This document shows positions 1 to 9,562 of a stretch of DNA of 41,992 nucleotides, piece by piece; the first letter of the stretch is position 1, and every line of letters starts with the position of its first letter. Under the pieces are notes generated by a model. That model saw only the letters and a list, made by a program, of their open reading frames with translations, was not told the DNA's origin and ran no database searches. The stretch covers positions 1-41,992 of the forward strand of contig NZ_AFRW01000119.1 in the NCBI RefSeq assembly GCF_000220985.1, in the 5' to 3' direction. This DNA comes from Nesterenkonia sp. F. Lineage in GTDB: Bacteria > Actinomycetota > Actinomycetes > Actinomycetales > Micrococcaceae. The position numbers and the translations under genes are program-made.

Positions 1-1031
1 GCGGCGGAGAGGAACAGCAGCGACGCGCCGGTCTGCACCGTGCGCAGCAGCGCGGTCTCCCGGACGTGGTGGTACGGCGCCCGCGGCTCGGCATGGGAGG
101 GATCGTCGTCGTCGAGGACGACGATCAGCCGCGGGGCGGCCACCGGGGCGAAGATCGCCGAGCGGGTGCCCACGGCGATCCGCGCCTGCCCCATCCGCAG
201 CCGCAGGAAGGCCCGGTAGCGCGGGGTCGGACCGACGTCGGCGGTCAGCCGGGCGACGGCCTCGGCGCCGAAGACCTCCTCCAGCCGGGTGGCGGCGCGG
301 TCGACGTCGCGCTGGTCGGGCAGCACGACGACGGCGTCTCCCCCGGTCTCCGCATCCGACGCCGCGGCGCCGTCCGAGCCCTCGCCGGGCTCCAGCGCTT
401 CGCGCACTGCGCTGACGATCATCTCCACCCAGCTCTGCGACCCGTAGGAGGTCAGCGCCAGCGCGGCCCGGCGCGGTCCCGGGGTCTCGGGGCGCAGCGA
501 GTCCTCGGGAGGGACCAGTCCCTCGAACTCCTTCTCCACCCGGGCGACCCGCGGCGGCACGGCCGCCCGCAGCACGTCGGAGGCGACCCCGGCGCCGCGG
601 GCGGCGACCTGCTCGGCCAGCTCGAGGATCTGCGGCGCCAGCACCGGCGTCGAGGAGACGACTTTATGGATCAGCGCCAGCCGCGAGGAGGTGCCGGCGG
701 CCTCGACCCGCTCGACGACGTGGCCGAGCATCTCCCGGCCGGAGAAGCGGACTTTGACCCGGCAGCCGGGCACGACCTTGTCATCACGGTCGGCGGGGAC
801 GACGTAGTCGAAGGGGCGGTCGAGATGCGGCACGCCCGAATCGAGCAGCACGCGGGCGATGGGCTGTTGCGTCGCGGCACCGGCGGGCAGACTCGGCGCC
901 GGCGGCGGAGCGAGGCTGTCCAGCAGAGCCGGCTGACGCGGCGCGGGATCCTGCCCCGCGCCACCGGCCGCATCGTCCGCGCCGCCCGCCGCGTCCGGCG
1001 GCGAGCCGGGGTCCGGCCCGTCCGCGTCCAT
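1..1031 (-). CDS. priA: PriA-like primosomal protein N', N-terminal part (cut by window edge)
   Basis: About 343 N-terminal residues of the replication-restart protein PriA; the rest lies beyond position 1. The DNA-binding domain (PFDYVVPAD, then GRVKVRFSGRE-like residues) is followed by a degenerate helicase core. The usual Walker A is replaced by a run reading TSYGSQSW, and the DEEH box by DDDD, while the GTRSAIFAP motif remains. Actinobacterial PriA proteins are known to lack the ATPase motifs, so this is probably a DNA-binding scaffold, not a helicase. The gene follows metK in the same frame directly after its TGA. I chose ATG at 1031; GTG at 1040 or 1049 is possible. No clear Shine-Dalgarno is seen, so expression probably depends on metK read-through. 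Confidence 0.85.
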   Translation of the reverse strand, partial: MDADGPDPGSPPDAAGGADDAAGGAGQDPAPRQPALLDSLAPPPAPSLPAGAATQQPIARVLLDSGVPHLDRPFDYVVPADRDDKVVPGCRVKVRFSGREMLGHVVERVEAAGTSSRLALIHKVVSSTPVLAPQILELAEQVAARGAGVASDVLRAAVPPRVARVEKEFEGLVPPEDSLRPETPGPRRAALALTSYGSQSWVEMIVSAVREALEPGEGSDGAAASDAETGGDAVVVLPDQRDVDRAATRLEEVFGAEAVARLTADVGPTPRYRAFLRLRMGQARIAVGTRSAIFAPVAAPRLIVVLDDDDPSHAEPRAPYHHVRETALLRTVQTGASLLFLSA

Positions 1032-1058
1032 GCCGTCCACGCCGCGCACCGGCGCGCC

Positions 1059-2294
1059 TCAGGCGCCGACGAAGGACGTCAGCGCATCCACCCGGTCGAG
1101 ACGCTCCCAGGGAAAGGTGTCGCCGTCGTGGCCGAAGTGGCCGTTGCGCGCCGACTGCCGGTAGATCGGTCGTTTGAGGTCCAGATCCTCGATGATGCCC
1201 AGCGGCCGCAGGTCGAAGACCTCGTCGACCGCCCGGGCGATCAGCTCGGGGTCGACGTGCTCGGTGCCGAAGGTCTCCACGTAGACCCCGACCGGACGGG
1301 CCCGGCCGATGGCATAGGCGACCTGAATCTCGGCGCGGTCGGCCAGTCCGGCGGCGACGACGTTCTTCGCCGCCCAGCGCATCGCGTAGGCGGCCGAACG
1401 GTCCACCTTCGACGGATCCTTGCCGGAGAAGGCGCCGCCGCCGTGGCGGGCGAAGCCGCCGTAGGTGTCGACGATGATCTTCCGGCCGGTCAGTCCGGCG
1501 TCGCCGACGGGCCCGCCGACCACGAAGGGTCCGGAAGGGTTGATGATCGTGTCGGTGCCTGAGACGTCCAGCCCGGAGGACTCCACCACCGGGGCGATGA
1601 CCTGCTCGTTCAGCGCGGCCTGCAGCTCGGCCTGGGTGGTCTCCTCGGCGTGCTGCGAGGAGACCACCACGGTGTCCAGGGTGACCGGGCGGGCGCCGTC
1701 GAAGCCGATGGTCACCTGGGTCTTGCCGTCGGGGCGGAGGAACTCCAGCTGGCCGTTCTGCCGCACCTCGGTCAGCCGCGCCGAGAGCCGGTGGGCCAGC
1801 GCGATGGAGGTCGGCATGTAGGTGTCGGTCTCGTTCGTCGCGTAGCCGAACATGATGCCCTGGTCGCCGGCGCCCTGCGCGTCGCGCGGGTCGCGGGCCC
1901 CGGAGCGGGCCTCCAGCGAGTTGAACACCCCGGCGGAGATGTCCGGCGACTGCTGGCCGATGCTGACCGAGACGCCGCAGCGGGCGCCGTCGAAGCCGTT
2001 GGCCGAGGAGTCGTAGCCGATGTCCAACAGCGTCTGGCGGACGATCTGGGGGATCTCCACGTAGCCGGAGGTGGTGACCTCGCCGGCCACGTGGACCAGG
2101 CCGGTGGTGGTCAGCGTCTCGACGGCGACGCGGGAGTCGGGGTCGACGCTGAGCATGGCGTCGAGGACCGCGTCGGAGATCTGGTCGCAGATCTTGTCCG
2201 GATGCCCGATGGTCACCGATTCGGAGGTGAACAGGCGGAGGGCGCGGTCCTGCGCCGTCTGGCTTGCTGCGCGGTTGCTCGAAGTCACTGCCAC
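1059..2294 (-). CDS. metK: S-adenosylmethionine synthetase
   Basis: Makes S-adenosylmethionine from methionine and ATP in the cytoplasm. About 411 residues, normal length. Family signatures are present: GHPDK near residue 30, DQGIMFGYA in the middle domain, and the P-loop-like [19 protein letters not shown] near residue 285. Two starts compete. GTG at 2294 has GGGGAG six bases upstream. GTG at 2288 lies six bases after a TAGGAT -10 box (2295-2300), which would give a leaderless mRNA starting MTSSN. The gene sits 43 bases after coaBC and is followed at once by priA. The coaBC-metK order fits a shared transcript plus an internal promoter. Confidence 0.97.
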   Translation of the reverse strand: MAVTSSNRAASQTAQDRALRLFTSESVTIGHPDKICDQISDAVLDAMLSVDPDSRVAVETLTTTGLVHVAGEVTTSGYVEIPQIVRQTLLDIGYDSSANGFDGARCGVSVSIGQQSPDISAGVFNSLEARSGARDPRDAQGAGDQGIMFGYATNETDTYMPTSIALAHRLSARLTEVRQNGQLEFLRPDGKTQVTIGFDGARPVTLDTVVVSSQHAEETTQAELQAALNEQVIAPVVESSGLDVSGTDTIINPSGPFVVGGPVGDAGLTGRKIIVDTYGGFARHGGGAFSGKDPSKVDRSAAYAMRWAAKNVVAAGLADRAEIQVAYAIGRARPVGVYVETFGTEHVDPELIARAVDEVFDLRPLGIIEDLDLKRPIYRQSARNGHFGHDGDTFPWERLDRVDALTSFVGA

Positions 2295-2300
2295 ATCCTA
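2295..2300 (-). promoter_or_regulatory. Candidate -10 box for metK (leaderless layout)
   Basis: TAGGAT on the minus strand, with six bases between it and GTG at 2288. This matches the -10/start spacing seen at several other genes in the window. A Shine-Dalgarno for the upstream GTG overlaps this area, so the leaderless reading is not certain. Confidence 0.45.
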
Positions 2301-2337
2301 CTCCCCGGCCCGCGGGGCGGGACGGTCGGCGTCACAC

Positions 2338-3663
2338 TCAGAAACGGCCGCCGGAGGCGGCCAGCAGCCGCGACGCGCGATCCACGACGGCGTCGGCGGC
2401 CTCCCGTTTGGTGCCGACGACGTGGGCCGGCTCGACGTCGCCGAGCACGCCCTGGACGCCGAAGGAGGCCAGCACGTGGATCTCGGTGCTGTCCTGCCCG
2501 AACACCAGCCCCTCGCCGACCCGGTTGAGCACCAGGAGCTCGCAGCCCTTGCGCAGCAGCTTGGCCTGCGCCAGCTCCAGCGGGTCGGTCGCGTCGTCGC
2601 CGGTCTCGGCGGCGAAGCCGACGATCACCGTCGGCCCGCCGCGGGCGGCGCGGGCGCGCACGGTCTCGGCGAGGATGTCGGGGTTGCGGGTCAGGGTGAT
2701 CGTCGGGGCGTCGACGTCGTCGGTCTTCTTGATCTTCGCCGCCGCGTAGTCGGCCGGGCGGAAGTCGGCGACGGCCGCGGCCATCAGCAGCACGTCGGCA
2801 CTCGGCGCCTGCGCGGCGACGGCCTGCTGCAGCTCACGGGCCGACTCGACGTGCTCGAGGCTCAGCCGGGGTCCTGCCGCCGGCAGCTCGGTCTCGACGA
2901 TTCCGGCGATCAGGTGCACCTGAGCGCCGGCGGCAAGCGCGGCCTCGGCCAGGGCGACGCCCTGACGGCCCGAGGACCGGTTGCCCAGATAGCGCACCGG
3001 ATCCAGCGCCTCGCGGGTCCCTCCGGCGGTGACCACCACGCGGCGGCCGGCCAGCGCAGGCTGAGCATCGGGGTGCGGAGCATAGAAGGTGCCCGCCAGG
3101 GGCGCATAGGCATAGATGGGCCCGTCGACAGCGTCACCGCCGTCGAGCAGCGGGCGCAGATGCGCGTGGATCTCCTCCGGCTCGGGCAGCCGCCCGGGCC
3201 CGGAGTCGGCTCCGGTCAGCCGTCCGGAGGCGGGCTCGACGACGTCGACGCCGCGGTCGCGCAGCGCGGCCACGTTGTCGACGGTGGCCGGGTGCCGCCA
3301 CATCTCGGTGTGCATCGCCGGCACCAGCACCGTCGGCGCCTCGGCGGCCAGCAGCGTCGAGGTCAGCAGATCGTCGGCCATGCCTGTCCGGGCGCGGGCG
3401 AGCAGATCGGCGGTCGCCGGAGCGACGACGACCAGGTCGGCTTCCTGGCCCAGTCGGACGTGACGAACCTCGTCGACCGATTCGAAGACGTCGGTGGTCA
3501 CCGCACGGCCGCTGATGGCCTCCCAGGTCGGACGGCCCACGAACTCCAGCGCGGCACGGGTCGGCACGACGTCGACCTGGTGGCCCTCCTCGCGGAGCAG
3601 GCGCAGCAGATGCACGGCCTTATAGGCGGCGATGCCTCCGCTGACTCCCAGGACGATGCGCAT
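2338..3663 (-). CDS. coaBC: Bifunctional phosphopantothenoylcysteine decarboxylase / phosphopantothenate-cysteine ligase
   Basis: Catalyses two steps of coenzyme A synthesis: CTP-dependent joining of cysteine to 4'-phosphopantothenate, then FMN-dependent decarboxylation. 441 residues. The N-terminal CoaC domain shows GVSGGIAAYK (6-15), a candidate catalytic His68 in VRHVRLG, the VVAPATADLLAR stretch and PAMHTEMW (115-122). The CoaB domain starts near residue 205 with VVVTAGGTRE, YLGNRSSGRQG, AAAVADFRP, KIKK and NPD. It lies 26 bases after rpoZ and before metK, as in many actinobacteria. The start is ATG at 3663; only a weak GAGG lies upstream, which suggests translation from an operon transcript. 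Confidence 0.96.
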   Translation of the reverse strand: MRIVLGVSGGIAAYKAVHLLRLLREEGHQVDVVPTRAALEFVGRPTWEAISGRAVTTDVFESVDEVRHVRLGQEADLVVVAPATADLLARARTGMADDLLTSTLLAAEAPTVLVPAMHTEMWRHPATVDNVAALRDRGVDVVEPASGRLTGADSGPGRLPEPEEIHAHLRPLLDGGDAVDGPIYAYAPLAGTFYAPHPDAQPALAGRRVVVTAGGTREALDPVRYLGNRSSGRQGVALAEAALAAGAQVHLIAGIVETELPAAGPRLSLEHVESARELQQAVAAQAPSADVLLMAAAVADFRPADYAAAKIKKTDDVDAPTITLTRNPDILAETVRARAARGGPTVIVGFAAETGDDATDPLELAQAKLLRKGCELLVLNRVGEGLVFGQDSTEIHVLASFGVQGVLGDVEPAHVVGTKREAADAVVDRASRLLAASGGRF

Positions 3664-3689
3664 GCTGCGGTGCCGTGCCTCGCGGGGCC

Positions 3690-3953
3690 TCAGGAGGCCG
3701 GGTTGCTGGCCGGGTGGTTGACCAGCAGGTCCTCGTTGATCTCGCGCAGCGCGATGGACAGCGGCTTCTCGTTCAGCTTGGTGTCCACCAGCGGGCCCAC
3801 GTACTCGAACAGGCCCTCGTGCAGCTGGGCGTAGTAGGCGTTGATCTGCCGGGCGCGCTTCGCGGCGAAGAGCACCAGGGCGTACTTGGAGTCGGTCTTC
3901 TCGACCAGGGAGTCGATCGACGGGTTGATGATGCCTTCGAGCTGCTCAGTCAC
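3690..3953 (-). CDS. rpoZ: RNA polymerase omega subunit
   Basis: Small subunit that helps assemble RNA polymerase by binding beta prime. 87 residues, usual for actinobacteria. The diagnostic omega stretch [20 protein letters not shown] is present, followed by the conserved [10 protein letters not shown] helix. The start is a GTG reading MTEQ, with AAGGA about eleven bases upstream. It lies between gmk and coaBC, the common gmk-rpoZ-coaBC arrangement, with short gaps that suggest one operon. Nothing unusual is seen. Confidence 0.96.
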   Translation of the reverse strand: MTEQLEGIINPSIDSLVEKTDSKYALVLFAAKRARQINAYYAQLHEGLFEYVGPLVDTKLNEKPLSIALREINEDLLVNHPASNPAS

Positions 3954-4020
3954 TGCGGGGGTGTCCTTCGGGTCTCGGGTGCTGTGTCGGATGACGTGTC
4001 GGACGGCGCCACGGATGATG

Positions 4021-4629
4021 TCACGGGCGATCCGTCGACGGCTCCGCGCTCGGCTCGGCGTGCTGCGAGTCCGGGCCGAAGCCCATGAGGGAGAGAAGTT
4101 CGGCGGCGGCGCGCTCGAGGTCGTCGTTCACCACGGTGACGTCGAACTCCGATTCCGCCGCGAGCTCCATCCTAGCGGTTTCCAGCCGTCGACGCTGTTC
4201 CTCCTCGGACTCGGTGCCCCGTCCGGTGAGGCGACTCACCATCTCCTCCCACGTGGGCGGAGTGAGGAAGACGAACTGCGCGTCGGGCATGGTGCGCCGG
4301 ACCTGCCGGGCGCCCTGCAGATCGATCTCCAGCAGCACGCTGCGGCCGGCGTCGAGCGCCTGCTGCACCGTCGACCGCAGCGTGCCGTACCGGTGGGTGC
4401 CGTGGACGGTGGCCCATTCGAGCAGCTCGTCGGCATCGATGAGCCGGTCGAACTCCTCGGCGCTGAGGAAGTGGTAGTCGACGCCGTCGACCTCTCCGGG
4501 CCGCGGCTTCCGGGTGGTGGCCGAGACCGAGAAGGTCACCTCCGGGTGGTTCTTGCGGATGTGCCGGCTCATCGTGGACTTGCCCACCGAAGTGGGTCCG
4601 GCCAGCACGGTGACCTGGGGTCGGCTCAC
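4021..4629 (-). CDS. gmk: Guanylate kinase
   Basis: Phosphorylates GMP to GDP with ATP. 202 residues from GTG at 4629, chosen because AAGGAG lies six bases upstream and the protein then begins [12 protein letters not shown] as the family does. A longer in-frame reading to 4731 adds an arginine-rich, unlikely leader. The P-loop GPTSVGKS is at 11-18. The GMP-binding part shows [19 protein letters not shown], and later [13 protein letters not shown]-like residues and a FLTPP lid region. The C-terminus carries a short acidic tail. It heads the gmk-rpoZ-coaBC group and has its own -10 candidate at 4675-4680. Confidence 0.95.
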   Translation of the reverse strand: MSRPQVTVLAGPTSVGKSTMSRHIRKNHPEVTFSVSATTRKPRPGEVDGVDYHFLSAEEFDRLIDADELLEWATVHGTHRYGTLRSTVQQALDAGRSVLLEIDLQGARQVRRTMPDAQFVFLTPPTWEEMVSRLTGRGTESEEEQRRRLETARMELAAESEFDVTVVNDDLERAAAELLSLMGFGPDSQHAEPSAEPSTDRP

Positions 4630-4674
4630 AGAGTGCTCCTTCTTCGAGCGCATCGACGGGCGGGATCGCAGACC

Positions 4675-4680
4675 ATCGTA
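4675..4680 (-). promoter_or_regulatory. Candidate -10 box for the gmk-rpoZ-coaBC operon
   Basis: TACGAT on the minus strand would start transcription near 4667, giving a leader of about 38 bases before the gmk GTG with its AAGGAG. No good -35 hexamer is visible, which is common in GC-rich actinobacteria. Confidence 0.45.
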
Positions 4681-4775
4681 CCGCCTGCCCGGCGCACCGC
4701 GCCCGCCGGGGCTCCGCGGCGCGGGGCGCACCCCCCTCCACTCGCTCCGGTCTGACCCGCTCCCCGGCGGTCGGC

Positions 4776-4798
4776 AGGCCGTCGGAGGGCCGACGCCT
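4776..4798 (-). terminator. Hairpin downstream of mihF
   Basis: CGTCGG-aggg-CCGACG with a perfect six-base-pair stem and four-base loop, extended by AGG/CCT across a one-base bulge. It lies 22 bases after the mihF stop and before the gmk promoter. It has no T-run, so termination is inferred from structure and position only. Confidence 0.5.
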
Positions 4799-4819
4799 CC
4801 GGCTCGGGCGGCCGGTCGG

Positions 4820-5137
4820 TCAGAGCTGGGCCAGGTGGCGCGCCAGCGCGGTGCGCTGCTTCACGCCCAGCCCGCCGATGCGACGGTTCTCCGAGATGCC
4901 CAGGTCCTCCAGGGTCTTCGCCGCGGTCACCTTGCCGATGCCCGGCAGCGCCTCCAGCAGCTCGACCGTCTTCAGCCGGGCCACCGCCTCGGAGCGCTCG
5001 GCCTTGTTCAGCACGTCGTCGAAGCTGATGCGTCCCTCCCCGAAGGCCTCCTTCAGCTCGGCACGCTCGATGCGCGCCGCCAGGGCCTTCTGGCGGGCGA
5101 CGTCGCGTTCTTCCTTGCTCAGTTCTCGCAGGGCCAC
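4820..5137 (-). CDS. mihF: Actinobacterial integration host factor (mIHF)
   Basis: Nucleoid-associated DNA-binding protein of the mycobacterial-type IHF family, which is unrelated in sequence to enterobacterial IHF alpha/beta. 105 residues, the short actinobacterial form. A basic helical N-terminus ([20 protein letters not shown]) leads to a helix-hairpin-helix-like [18 protein letters not shown] and a conserved [16 protein letters not shown] end. The GTG start at 5137 has GAGGAG about six bases upstream. It lies between pyrF and gmk, the standard actinobacterial neighbourhood, and has its own promoter candidate. Confidence 0.95.
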   Translation of the reverse strand: MALRELSKEERDVARQKALAARIERAELKEAFGEGRISFDDVLNKAERSEAVARLKTVELLEALPGIGKVTAAKTLEDLGISENRRIGGLGVKQRTALARHLAQL

Positions 5138-5216
5138 GTGATTCTCCTCACGACGAGGCGCCCGGGGTGCTCCTGCGTCGAGCAGCCTCCCTCACGCCAT
5201 CCAACTCATGTCGACG

Positions 5217-5246
5217 AATCTAGCCCTGTTCCGTCGTCCGGGGCAA
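5217..5246 (-). promoter_or_regulatory. Candidate promoter for mihF
   Basis: On the minus strand TTGCCC (5241-5246) and TAGATT (5217-5222) are separated by 18 bases, a reasonable -35/-10 pair in a GC-rich genome. Transcription would start near 5210, giving a leader of about 70 bases before the mihF GTG. Confidence 0.55.
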
Positions 5247-5318
5247 TAGATCAGCGACGAGCGATTCCCCGGGCAGAGATCCATCTTTCCCCAGGTCCGG
5301 GCACCGGGCACAGCTCCG

Positions 5319-6266
5319 TCAGGAGTCGAGGTCCTCACGTGCGGTCTCCATCGCCGCGACCAGATCGCGCTCCTCGGGCCCGGCGCGCAGGATCCCGCGC
5401 GAGGCATTGACCAGCACCTGACGCTCCCAGGCGTCGCCGAAGCCGGCGCGCATCGCCGCGACGTCGGCGCCCTGGGCTCCGTAGCCCGGCGCCAGCAGCG
5501 GCGGACGCCCGGCGGTCAGGTCCACGCCATGCTCGGCGGCCAGCGGCGCCGTCGTCGCGCCGACGACCAGCCCCAGGTCGCCCAGCGGCGCAGTCCCGCC
5601 GCCGTCGGCCGCCGCGCCGGTCTCCCCCGCGGCCTCGTCGGCCTCGTCGTCGGCCCGCGCGCGGTTCAGCGCCGCGACCCCGGCGGCGACCTCCCCGGCC
5701 ACCGTCGCCCCGGAGGCGGAGCGGACCAGCTGCACGTCCCGCCCCTCGGGGTTCGAGGTCAGCCCGAGGACGAACAGTCCGGCGCCGTGGATCCGGGCGG
5801 ACTGCACCGCCGGCGCCAGCGCCCCGACGCCGAGATAGGGGCTGACGGTCAGCGCGTCGGCGGCCAGCGGAGCGTCCGGGTCCAGCCAGGCGTCCGCGTA
5901 GCCGGCCATCGTCGAGCCGATGTCGCCGCGCTTGGCGTCGGCGATCACCAGCAGGCCCGCCTCCCGGGCGCTGCGCTGGACCTCGGCCAGCGCCTGCATC
6001 CCGGCCGGACCGTGACGCTCGAAGAAGGCCGCCTGCGGCTTGACCACCCCGACGACGCCGGCCGCCGCCGCGACCACCCGCTCGCCGAAGGCGCGCAGTC
6101 CCTCGGCGTCGTCGGACAGCCCCCACGCGGCCAGCAGCTCGGCATGCGGGTCGATGCCCACGCAGAGCCGGCCGGAGGCGGCCATCGCCGCGCTCAGCCG
6201 CTCCCCGAAGCCGGGTCTCGCGCCGCGGCCGGGACTCGCAGCCGGTGGTCGGGGTCCGCCGCTCAT
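5319..6266 (-). CDS. pyrF: Orotidine 5'-phosphate decarboxylase
   Basis: Last step of UMP synthesis, decarboxylating OMP. 315 residues, slightly long because of an acidic Ala/Gly/Asp-rich insert ([13 protein letters not shown]...) around residues 210-230. The catalytic motif [11 protein letters not shown] with Lys112 marks the type-2 family common in actinobacteria; VGIDPH and the phosphate-binding LAPGYGAQG are also present. The ATG at 6266 overlaps the carB TGA by four bases (ATGA), so translation is probably coupled. It is the last gene of the pyr operon; mihF downstream has its own promoter. Confidence 0.95.
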   Translation of the reverse strand: MSGGPRPPAASPGRGARPGFGERLSAAMAASGRLCVGIDPHAELLAAWGLSDDAEGLRAFGERVVAAAAGVVGVVKPQAAFFERHGPAGMQALAEVQRSAREAGLLVIADAKRGDIGSTMAGYADAWLDPDAPLAADALTVSPYLGVGALAPAVQSARIHGAGLFVLGLTSNPEGRDVQLVRSASGATVAGEVAAGVAALNRARADDEADEAAGETGAAADGGGTAPLGDLGLVVGATTAPLAAEHGVDLTAGRPPLLAPGYGAQGADVAAMRAGFGDAWERQVLVNASRGILRAGPEERDLVAAMETAREDLDS

Positions 6267-9200
6267 CCCAGGCTCGCCAGACGCTCGTGGTGATCCTGCA
6301 GCGAGGTCACCGACCAGCTGAACCGGCCCAGCGCCTCGATGGCCTGCACGGCGGCGCCGAACTCCGCGACGGTGGTGATCACCGGAGTGCCCACCGACGT
6401 GGCCGCCGCGCGGATCTCGTAGCCGTCGCTGCGGGCGTCGCCGCCGGAGGGCGTGTTGACGATCAGCGAGATCTCGCCGCCCTCGACCAGGTCGAGCACG
6501 GTGCGGCCGCCGTCGACGTCGGCGATCTTGTCGACCACCTCGGTCTCGACGCCGTTGCGCCGCAGCACGTCGGCGGTGCCGCCGGTGGAGACCACGTCGA
6601 AGCCGAGGTCGACCAGCCGCTTGACCGGCATGATCACCGCGCGCTTGTCCCGATTGGCCACCGAGACGAACACCCGGCCGCCGGTGGGCAGCGGGTTGTT
6701 GCCCGCCAGCTGGGACTTCGCGAAGGCGGTGTCGAAGTGCTTGTCGATGCCCATCACCTCGCCGGTGGACCGCATCTCCGGGCCGAGCAGCGAGTCGACG
6801 ACGCGCCCCTCGGGCGTGCGGAAGCGACTGAAGGGCAGCACCGCCTCCTTGACCGCCACCGCCGCACCCGGAGGCAGCTGGGAGCCGTCGCCGGCGGCCG
6901 GCAGCACCCCGGCTCGGTCGTGGTCGGAACCGGCCCGCAGCTCGGCGATCGAGACGCCGGTGCCGATCAGTGCGGCGGCCTTGGCCAGCGCCACCCCGGT
7001 GGCCTTGGAGACGAAGGGCACCGTGCGCGAGGCCCGGGGGTTCGGCCTCGATGACGTGCAGCACGTCGGAGGCGACGGCGAACTGGATGTTGATCAGCCC
7101 GCGCACGCCCACGCCGCGGGCGATGACGTCGGTGGCCTGCCGGACCCGCTCGACGACGTCGGGGCCGAGGGTGATCGGCGGCAGCGCGCAGGCCGAGTCG
7201 CCGGAATGGATGCCGGCCTCCTCGATGTGCTCCATCACCCCGCCGAGGTAGAGCTCCTCGCCGTCGAACAGCGCGTCGACGTCGACCTCGATCGCATCCT
7301 CCAGGAAGCGGTCGACCAGCACCGGGTGCTCGGCGGAGACTTCGGTGGCGTTGCTGATGTACCGTTCCAGACCGGCCTCGTCGTAGACGATCTCCATGCC
7401 GCGGCCGCCCAGCACGTAGGAGGGCCGGACCAGCACCGGGTAGCCGATCTCCTCGGCGACGCGCTTCGCATCGGCGAAGCTGACCGCCGTGCCGTTCTTC
7501 GGGGCGATCAGCCCGCCGCGGCGCAGCACCTGGTCGAACTCGCCGCGCTCCTCGGCCAGGTCGATGGCCTCCGGCGAGGTGCCCAGGATAGTCACGCCGG
7601 CGTCGGCGAGCTGCTGGGCGAGCTTCAGCGGCGTCTGGCCGCCGAGCTGCACGTAGACGCCCAGCATCCCCCGGTGCGCTCCTCGGCGGCGATGACCTCG
7701 AGGACGTCCTCCAGGGTCAGCGGCTCGAAGTAGAGCCGGTCGGAGGTGTCATAGTCGGTCGAAACAGTCTCTGGATTGCAGTTGATCATGACTGTCTCAT
7801 ACCCGGCCTCGCGCAGCGCCATCGTCGCGTGGACACAGGAGTAGTCGAACTCGATCCCCTGACCGATGCGGTTGGGCCCCGAACCGAGGATGATCACCGA
7901 CGGGTCGTCATGAGAGGCGATCTCGTCCTCACGGTCATAGGCCGAATAGTGATAGGGCGTGAAAGCCTCGAACTCCGCGGCACATGTGTCCACCGTCTTG
8001 TAGACCGGGCGGATCCCCAACGCATGGCGCACGCCGCGGACCACCGCCGGATCCATGTGCCGCAGCGCGCCGATCTGCTCGTCGGAGAAGCCGTGGCGCT
8101 TGGCCGCACGCAGCACCGTCGGGGTGAGGTCGCCCGCCTCGCGCAGCGCCTCGGCGGTCTCGTTGATCAGCTGCAGCTGATCCAGATACCAGGGGTCGAT
8201 GCCGGTGATCTCCTGAACACGCTCCAGCGCCGCGCCGGCGTGCATCGCCTGCTGGACCTGATGGATGCGCTCAGTCGTCGGCGTGGCCATGCCGGCCAGC
8301 AGATCCTCGGTCTGCTCGGCGCTCAGCTGCGGGAAGGCGAACTCGCTGTCGCGCTGCTCCAGCGACCGCAGGGCCTTCTGCATCGCCTCGGTGAAGCTCC
8401 GACCGATGGCCATCGCCTCGCCCACCGATTTCATCGTGGTCGTCAGCGTCGGGTCTGCCGCGGGGAACTTCTCGAAGGCGAAGCGCGGGACCTTGACCAC
8501 CACGTAGTCCAGCGTCGGCTCGAAGCTCGCCGGCGTCTTCTGCGTGATGTCGTTGGGGATCTCGTCGAGGGTGTAGCCCACCGCCAGCTTGGTCGCGATC
8601 TTCGCGATCGCGAAGCCGGTGGCCTTCGAGGCCAGCGCCGAGGAGCGCGAGACGCGCGGGTTCATCTCGATGACCACCACGCGGCCGGTGGCCGGGTCGA
8701 CGGCGAACTGGATGTTGCAGCCGCCGGTGTCCACGCCGACCTCGCGGATGACGTTGATCGCGACGTCGCGCATCTTCTGGTACTCGCGGTCGGTGAGCGT
8801 CATCGCCGGCGCGACGGTGATCGAGTCGCCGGTGTGCACGCCGACCGGATCGAGGTTCTCGATGGAGCAGACGACCACGACGTTGTCGTTCGCGTCGCGC
8901 ATCATCTCCAGCTCGTACTCCTTCCACCCCAGGATGGACTCCTCCAGGAGGACCTCCGAGGTGGGGCTGTAGTGGAGGCCGGCGCCGGCGATGCGCCGCA
9001 GATCCTCCTCGTCGTGGGCCAGCCCGGAGCCGAGCCCGCCCATGGTGAACGACGGGCGCACGACCATCGGATAGCCGAGGTCCTCGGCGGCGGCCAGCGC
9101 CTCGTCCATGGAGTTGACGATCCGCGAGCGGGCCGACTCGGCGCCGGAGCGCTCGACGACGCCCTTGAACTTCTCGCGGTCCTCGCCCAGCTCGATCGCG

Positions 9201-9562
9201 TCGATGTTCGCACCGATCAGCTCCACGCCGTGCTCGGCCAGCACGCCCTGCTTGTCCAGGGCGATCGCGGTGTTCAGCGCGGTCTGTCCGCCGAGGGTCG
9301 GCAGCACCGCGTCGGGCTGCTCCTGGGCGATGATCTTGGCGACCACGTCCGGGCTGATCGGCTCGACGTAGGTCGCGTCGGCGAACTCCGGGTCGGTCAT
9401 GATCGTGGCCGGGTTGGAGTTGACCAGGATGACCCGGATGCCCTCCTCCTTGAGCACCCGCAGCGCCTGGGTGCCGGAGTAGTCGAACTCGGCGGCCTGG
9501 CCGATGACGATCGGCCCCGAGCCGATGACCAGGACCGAGTGCAGGTCGGTGCGCTTAGGCAT
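6263..9562 (-). CDS. carB: Carbamoyl-phosphate synthase large subunit (two apparent frameshifts)
   Basis: Makes carbamoyl phosphate from bicarbonate, ammonia delivered by CarA, and two ATP, for arginine and pyrimidines. With two corrections it reads as about 1099 residues, full length. The first ATP-grasp half is intact ([36 protein letters not shown]). A base appears to be missing in the C-run at 7668-7672, after which the frame resumes with [17 protein letters not shown] base appears to be extra near 7036-7043, after VIEA, where [10 protein letters not shown] is expected and then [14 protein letters not shown] resumes. The two shifts cancel, leaving the C-terminal allosteric domain in frame. 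The start ATG at 9562 overlaps carA by eight bases. Consensus errors are the likely cause. Confidence 0.9.

Noticed and set aside
66-1562. Plus-strand open frame opposite priA and metK
   Set aside because: Crosses two real genes on the other strand and shows no family motif.
7036-7672. Programmed frameshifting in carB
   Set aside because: There are two shifts of opposite sign, no known precedent in the family, and similar indels in aroB, aroC and def. Sequence errors explain all of them.
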